DNA of 19,903 nt from UBA8337 sp049889915 (GTDB lineage: Bacteria > Pseudomonadota > Alphaproteobacteria > RS24). The notes beneath the pieces are model-generated. The model ran no database searches. It saw only the letters and a program-made list of their open reading frames with translations, and had not been told where the DNA came from. Shown here piece by piece: positions 15,702 to 19,903 of this stretch (the stretch's first letter is position 1; every line of letters starts with the position of its first letter). The stretch is from contig JBMHCM010000109.1 in assembly GCA_049889915.1 (NCBI GenBank), forward strand, positions 1 through 19,903. The letters are read 5' to 3'. The position numbers and the translations under genes were made by a program.

Positions 15702-16922
15702 CTAGCGCCGACCACCGCCAAGCACGGTCAACAGACCCGGCGTGGCATAGCCGTCTGCCACCAAGCCGCGGGCCTTCTGGTAAGCCCGCACAGCGGCAAT
15801 GGTTTGCCGCCCCAATACGCCGTCAACATCACCGGTGTCGAACCCGGCCTTAATCAGGGCCCGTTGCAGCGCTTCAATTTCTTTCGGCTTTAACGGCCGG
15901 TCAGCCATCGGCCAATCGCGCGAAAACGGCGCAGCGCCGGCAAAACGCTGGCTCAAATGACTGACTGCCAACGCATAGGCCGGGGCCGTATTATAGCGCA
16001 GCAGGGTGCGGAAGTTTTTGGTCACCAAAAACACCGGCCCACGCAGTCCGGCCGGGGCAAATAAAGACAAATCGCCGAGGCTGTCACTGATCTCACGACC
16101 CGGTGCGCGCAGCCCTTTATCGCGCCAAAATTTCGCCGGTTTCGGGCTTTTCAATTTGGCGACCGAGAAATCGGCATTATCCGGCACGCTCACTTCAAAG
16201 CCCCAAATAAGGTCGCGCTTCCAGCCCATCCGCTTCAGATAATAAGCGGCCGAGGCCAGCGCATCACGCGGCTCGGTCCAGATGTTTTTAATGCCATCGC
16301 CGGTGCCGTCGGCTGAATAGCCAAGATAGGTGGTCGGGATAAATTGCGTATGCCCCATGGCACCGGCCCAACTGCCCTTAAAATCCTTCAGGTCGATATT
16401 GCCCGATTGCAAAATTTCCAGCGCCGCCAAAAGCTGTTGGCGGCCAAAATCAGCGCGTTTGCCGTTATAACCCAAAGTGGCCAGAGCTTGCAGCACGTCA
16501 AAGCTGCCTTTATTGCCGCCATAATTGGTCTCGACGCCCCAAATGGCGACCAAAATACCCCGCGGCACACCATATTTGGCCTCTAGCCTGTCGAAAAACG
16601 CCGCATATGCATCTAATTGTTTGCGGCCCAGCCTTATCCGCTCATCGGTCACCATATGCACCAGATAAGACCAAATCGGTTTGACATATTCCGGCTGGCG
16701 GGCCGCCAAACGCTGCACTTCGGCATTTGGTTGTAAACGGTCGAGGGCGCGCAAATATTTCTTGTCGACACCCTTGCCGGCCGCCTCTTTTTGCACGCTG
16801 TCGATAAAGGCGTCAAAACGGCTATCAGCATTGGCCGGCGCAGCCGCCAACAGACTGGCACAGACGACAATACATGCGCTCATATATGCGCCAATTGATG
16901 CTTTCATCGCTGCAAACCGCAC
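15702..16922 (-). CDS. Lytic murein transglycosylase, MltB family, with C-terminal peptidoglycan-binding domain
   Basis: This 406-residue periplasmic enzyme cleaves the glycan strand of peptidoglycan to leave 1,6-anhydro-muramyl ends. The SLT_2-type catalytic domain contains IWGVETNYGG with catalytic Glu131, then GSWAGAMGHTQFIPTTY and GDGIKNIW. A peptidoglycan-binding type-1 domain closes the protein (LKPKEIEALQRALIKAGF, then DGVLGRQTIAAVRAYQ). I place the start at GTG 16922, preceded by GGGAGGG 4 bases away; it gives a 32-residue signal peptide ending AAAPANA before DSRFDAF. ATG 16907 (MKASIGAYM) is an alternative with no ribosome site, and ATG 16958 would put a poor leader in front. Cys at position 21 is not in a proper lipobox, so this is probably a soluble periplasmic form, unlike lipoprotein MltB of E. 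coli. It is divergent from galU across 97 bases. Confidence 0.87.
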   Translation of the reverse strand: MRFAAMKASIGAYMSACIVVCASLLAAAPANADSRFDAFIDSVQKEAAGKGVDKKYLRALDRLQPNAEVQRLAARQPEYVKPIWSYLVHMVTDERIRLGRKQLDAYAAFFDRLEAKYGVPRGILVAIWGVETNYGGNKGSFDVLQALATLGYNGKRADFGRQQLLAALEILQSGNIDLKDFKGSWAGAMGHTQFIPTTYLGYSADGTGDGIKNIWTEPRDALASAAYYLKRMGWKRDLIWGFEVSVPDNADFSVAKLKSPKPAKFWRDKGLRAPGREISDSLGDLSLFAPAGLRGPVFLVTKNFRTLLRYNTAPAYALAVSHLSQRFAGAAPFSRDWPMADRPLKPKEIEALQRALIKAGFDTGDVDGVLGRQTIAAVRAYQKARGLVADGYATPGLLTVLGGGRR

Positions 16923-17019
16923 GATACCCTCCCAAGCCAATGACGCGCGCAACGCCATGAATTCGCAAGAATCAATCTACAAAAGATTCATCATCGCACA
17001 AGCTTTTGAGAGGGATGAG

Positions 17020-17898
17020 ATGAGCGCACCGATTGAAACCGTGGTCTTCCCGGTTGCCGGTCTGGGCACACGGTTTTTACCGGCCACCAAAGCGGTGCCG
17101 AAGGAAATGTTGCCGGTGGCTGACAAACCGTTGATTCAATGGGCGGTCGAAGAAGCGGCGGCAGCCGGCTGCAAGCGCTTTGTTTTTGTCACCGCGCCGG
17201 AAAAAGCCGCCATCATGCAGCATTTTTCTGATGCGCCGCATTATGCCGATATTCTCGAAGCGCGCGGCAAAACTCGCGAATTGGCGCTGCTGCAGGCCGG
17301 GCTTCCGGCCGATGCGGAGATTATCGAAACCTATCAAGACGAACCGCTGGGCCTTGGTCATGCCATATGGTGCGCGCATAAAGCGACCGGTGACAAGCCG
17401 TTTGCTGTGATTTTGCCCGACGATATGGTGCAGCATGACACTGGCTGTCTGGCGCAAATGGTGGCGCAATATGGCCGCACCGGCGGTAATTTGGTGGCCG
17501 TTGAAAATATACCGGCCGACCAGACGCATCGCTATGGCGTGTTGGATATTGCTGCTGAGGAAGGTGATTTGGTCGCCGTTAAAGGGCTGGTGGAAAAACC
17601 GGCACCTGAACTGGCACCGTCCACATTGGCGATTATCGGCCGCTATATTCTTGATGGCGGCATTATGCAAGTGCTCGACCAAGCCGTGACGGCCAATAAA
17701 ACCGGCGCCGGTGGCGAAATTCAAATCACGGACGCAATAGCCGAGATGATCGGCCGGGCTCCGATGCATGGCTTCCGCTTTGCCGGTAAACGCTATGATT
17801 GCGGAAGCCAAGACGGCTTTTTGGAAGCCAATTTGGGCCTCGCCTTGGCAAAAGGCGATGATGCGCTACGTTCGCGTCTGAAAGCGCTTTTTGATTGA
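17020..17898 (+). CDS. galU: UTP--glucose-1-phosphate uridylyltransferase
   Basis: This 292-residue enzyme makes UDP-glucose from glucose-1-phosphate and UTP, feeding lipopolysaccharide, exopolysaccharide and osmoprotectant synthesis. The nucleotide-binding signature GLGTRFLPATKAVPKEMLPV (14-33) is intact. The family motifs EPLGLGHAIWCA, ILPDDM, GLVEKP, GEIQITDAI and RYDCGSQDGFLEANL are all present. Length is standard for bacterial GalU. ATG 17020 has the ribosome site GAGAGGG upstream; the ATG at 17015 is out of frame. It is probably followed in the same transcript by kdsD, 56 bases downstream, with no terminator between. The link to kdsD suggests a role in envelope sugar supply. Confidence 0.93.
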   Translation: MSAPIETVVFPVAGLGTRFLPATKAVPKEMLPVADKPLIQWAVEEAAAAGCKRFVFVTAPEKAAIMQHFSDAPHYADILEARGKTRELALLQAGLPADAEIIETYQDEPLGLGHAIWCAHKATGDKPFAVILPDDMVQHDTGCLAQMVAQYGRTGGNLVAVENIPADQTHRYGVLDIAAEEGDLVAVKGLVEKPAPELAPSTLAIIGRYILDGGIMQVLDQAVTANKTGAGGEIQITDAIAEMIGRAPMHGFRFAGKRYDCGSQDGFLEANLGLALAKGDDALRSRLKALFD

Positions 17899-17954
17899 TA
17901 CCGCGAATTGGGGCATAGTCTGGCTTGCATTTGTTCGTATAAAGAGGAACCGTC

Positions 17955-18911
17955 ATGGCTCATGATGCACTGACATCGGCAAAAAACACCTTGGCTGCCG
18001 AAGCGACCGGCTTGCAAGAATTGGCCAGCTCGCTGGGCGCCGAGTTTGAAGCGGCCGTCAAGCTGATCGCCGAAAGCAAGGGCCGTTTAATCATTTCCGG
18101 CATGGGCAAGTCCGGCCATATCGGCAATAAAATTGCCGCCACCATGGCCTCCACCGGCACACCGGCCTATTTCGTGCATCCGGCCGAAGCCAGCCATGGC
18201 GATTTGGGCATGATCACTCAAGAAGATGTGGTGCTGGGCCTCAGCTGGTCGGGCGGCACGCAAGAATTGGCCGGTCTGTTGAATTATCTCAAACGGTTTT
18301 CCATTCCGTTGATTGCCATCACCTCAAATGCAGACAGCCAGTTGGGCAGCAGCGCCGATATTTGTCTGGCCCTGCCAAAGGCCAAAGAGGCCTGCCCCAA
18401 TGGCTTGGCACCGACCACCTCCACCACCATGCAATTGGCCCTGGGCGATGCGCTAGCCGTCGCCTTATTGGAGCAACGCAATTTCTCACCATCGGATTTC
18501 AAAAACTTCCACCCCGGTGGCAAGCTGGGGGCCAGCCTGACGCATGTACGCGATGTTATGCATGATGGCGCGGCCCTGCCTTTAGCGACGCTGGACACCA
18601 CCATGGATGTCGCGCTGGTGACCATGACCGAGAAGGGCTTTGGCTGCTTGGGCGTGACCGATGCGCAAGGGGCGCTGGCCGGTATTGTTACCGATGGTGA
18701 TTTGCGCCGCCATATGAGCGCTGATTTGCTGACCAAGCCGGTCAGTGAAATTATGACGCAGCGGCCGCAAACAATTAGTGGTGACAAAATGACGGCCGAA
18801 GCCCTAAGCTTGATGCAAGACAAAGGGATTCAGTGCCTGTTCGTGTGTGAGGGAGATACACCGGTCGGGCTTATTCGCGTGCTGGATTTATTGCGTATCG
18901 GGACGGCGTAA
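17955..18911 (+). CDS. kdsD: Arabinose-5-phosphate isomerase, KdsD/KpsF family
   Basis: This 318-residue isomerase converts ribulose-5-phosphate to arabinose-5-phosphate, the first committed step to Kdo for lipopolysaccharide. An N-terminal SIS domain holds SGMGKSGHIG (48-57), HPAEASHGDLG (75-85) and LSWSGGTQEL (96-105). It is followed by PTTSTTMQLALGDALA and FHPGGKLG, both typical of this family. Two CBS domains cover about residues 205-318, with GIVTDGDLRRHM at the end of the first and VGLIRVLDLLRIG at the end of the second. ATG 17955 has AGAGGAA upstream. Neighbours are galU before and a TonB-dependent receptor after; both concern the envelope. KpsF or GutQ paralogues share the same fold, so the symbol rests on core context. 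Confidence 0.9.
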   Translation: MAHDALTSAKNTLAAEATGLQELASSLGAEFEAAVKLIAESKGRLIISGMGKSGHIGNKIAATMASTGTPAYFVHPAEASHGDLGMITQEDVVLGLSWSGGTQELAGLLNYLKRFSIPLIAITSNADSQLGSSADICLALPKAKEACPNGLAPTTSTTMQLALGDALAVALLEQRNFSPSDFKNFHPGGKLGASLTHVRDVMHDGAALPLATLDTTMDVALVTMTEKGFGCLGVTDAQGALAGIVTDGDLRRHMSADLLTKPVSEIMTQRPQTISGDKMTAEALSLMQDKGIQCLFVCEGDTPVGLIRVLDLLRIGTA

Positions 18912-18936
18912 ACGGCCGCCCATCAGGGAGGCCAAA

Positions 18937-19903
18937 ATGAACCATCAAAAAACCAAAAAACCAACCGGTTTGGTAATCGGCAGCAGCCTGCTGGTATTGG
19001 CTACCGCCGCGCCTGCTTTGGCGCAAACCGCTGTGTTAGACGAAATTATCGTCACCACCACGCGCAGCGACAGCACGCGCATCGACAATCCGGGCAATAT
19101 TGCCAGCCTCGACCCGGCCGAGAGCGTCAATTTGTTTCCGGTCGAATTGGTCAATCGCGCACCGGGTGTGCATATTCATCGCGGCAGCGGCCAAGAGCAT
19201 CTGACCGCCATTCGTTCGCCGGTGCTGGTCGGCGGGGCCGGCGCCGGTTCCTTCCTGTATCTGGAAGACGGCATCCCGATGCGCGCGCCGGGCTTTGCCA
19301 ATGTCAATGCGCTGATGGATGCGCAGCCGCAACAAGGCGGCTCGGTTGAGGTGGTGCGCGGGCCCGGCTCGGCGCTTTATGGCTCCAACGCCGTGCACGG
19401 GCTGATTAATTTTGTCTCTGCACCGATGGATAATTCGGACCGCCATGTCGATTTGGCTTATGGCTCTTACGGGCGCCATGCGGTCGGGCTGCAAATGGCG
19501 CAGCAGCATGAAAATTTTACCTCGCGGCTGACGGTTGATTTGAACGGCGATCATGAAGGCTATCGCGACGCGCAAGGCTTTGCGCAGCAAAAGGCGCGGC
19601 TGGAAAGCGCTTGGGGCAGCGGCGCAACCGGCTATCGTTTCTCATTGTCGACCATGAACCTTAATCAGGAAACGGCAGGGTATATTAAAACCGAGGATTG
19701 TGGCGACGGCACGGTTGATGCTTTTGAAGTCGAAAGCTGCGCCGCCAGCAACCCAAATCCGGAAGCTTATCGTGATGCGACGGCGCATCGCGGCTATTTG
19801 CGCATGACCACTGATTTGGATAGTGGTGCAACGCTGACGCTGACGCCCTATTTCCGCAGTAATGACATGGCGTTTCTGATGCATTTCTTGCCTGGTCAAC
19901 CGG
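18937..19903 (+). CDS. TonB-dependent outer-membrane receptor (5' part; continues beyond window)
   Basis: The visible 322 codons start at ATG 18937, after GGGAGG, and remain open to the window end. A signal peptide ends APALA at residue 29, followed by a TonB-box-like segment DEIIVTTTR (35-43). The plug domain runs to about residue 160. It is marked by PVELVNRAPGVHIHRGSGQ, FLYLEDGIPMRAPGF and the family hallmark VEVVRGPGSALYGSNAVHGLINFVS. After that come alternating beta-strand segments of the barrel, with AYGSYGRH and LTVDLNGDHEGYRD. A Cys pair (near CGDGTVDAFEVESC) may form a disulphide in an outer loop. These receptors import iron chelates, cobalamin, sugars or other nutrients with TonB energy; the substrate is not readable from this part. 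It starts 25 bases after kdsD, possibly in the same transcript. Confidence 0.93.
   Translation, partial: MNHQKTKKPTGLVIGSSLLVLATAAPALAQTAVLDEIIVTTTRSDSTRIDNPGNIASLDPAESVNLFPVELVNRAPGVHIHRGSGQEHLTAIRSPVLVGGAGAGSFLYLEDGIPMRAPGFANVNALMDAQPQQGGSVEVVRGPGSALYGSNAVHGLINFVSAPMDNSDRHVDLAYGSYGRHAVGLQMAQQHENFTSRLTVDLNGDHEGYRDAQGFAQQKARLESAWGSGATGYRFSLSTMNLNQETAGYIKTEDCGDGTVDAFEVESCAASNPNPEAYRDATAHRGYLRMTTDLDSGATLTLTPYFRSNDMAFLMHFLPGQP

Noticed and set aside
16969..16989. GAATC-N11-GATTC inverted repeat between the transglycosylase and galU
   Set aside because: Five-base arms with no other supporting feature; expected by chance at this length.
17899..17954. TATAAA at about 17939 as a separate kdsD promoter
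   Set aside because: No acceptable -35 at 15-19 bases; galU readthrough explains expression more simply.
1..19903. CRISPR array, insertion sequence, prophage or defence cassette
   Set aside because: I looked for regularly spaced repeats, transposase or integrase motifs and toxin-antitoxin-like small gene pairs on both strands and saw none.

Overview
The window reads as a piece of an alphaproteobacterial chromosome, almost entirely housekeeping genes. The evidence is a set of Gram-negative envelope genes (KdsD, MltB-type transglycosylase, TonB-dependent receptor), an NADPH-type gltBD pair, and a small heat-shock gene preceded by what looks like a ROSE-type RNA thermometer, a class typical of Alpha- and Gammaproteobacteria. 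GC is about 55-60% by hand count, except for the first gene, which is nearer 49%. I do not assign a genus.

Layout. (1) 1-801, minus strand: a tRNA-Val(GAC) gene with an odd G3:G70 acceptor mismatch, followed 32 bases downstream by a membrane metal-dependent hydrolase (DUF457/YdjM type) cut by the window edge. (2) 937-2628, plus: an N-formylglutamate amidohydrolase abutting a HisN-type histidinol-phosphatase. (3) 2625-3608, minus: a PldB-like lysophospholipase, convergent with hisN and overlapping it by 4 bases. (4) 3710-6715, plus: an NSS-family sodium symporter, an IbpA-type small heat-shock protein with a sigma-32-like promoter, ROSE-like leader and strong terminator, and an HSL-family esterase. 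(5) 6716-13163: a terminator, a candidate operator, a sigma-70 promoter and a structured leader, then gltB and gltD (glutamate synthase, ammonium assimilation) closed by a hairpin terminator. (6) 13165-16922, minus: a VWA (CoxE-like) protein and its MoxR-type AAA+ ATPase as a pair, and upstream of them a secreted MltB-family lytic transglycosylase. (7) 17020-19903, plus: GalU (UDP-glucose), KdsD (arabinose-5-phosphate for Kdo) and the 5' part of a TonB-dependent receptor, a lipopolysaccharide/outer-membrane run.

I found no CRISPR array, transposon, prophage or recognisable defence cassette. The points most worth checking are regulatory: the thermometer leader at 5146-5240, the GGTCA-N7-TGACC palindrome and long leader before gltB, and the tRNA mismatch. 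The MoxR-VWA pair is a known kind of chaperone pair, but its client is not evident here.
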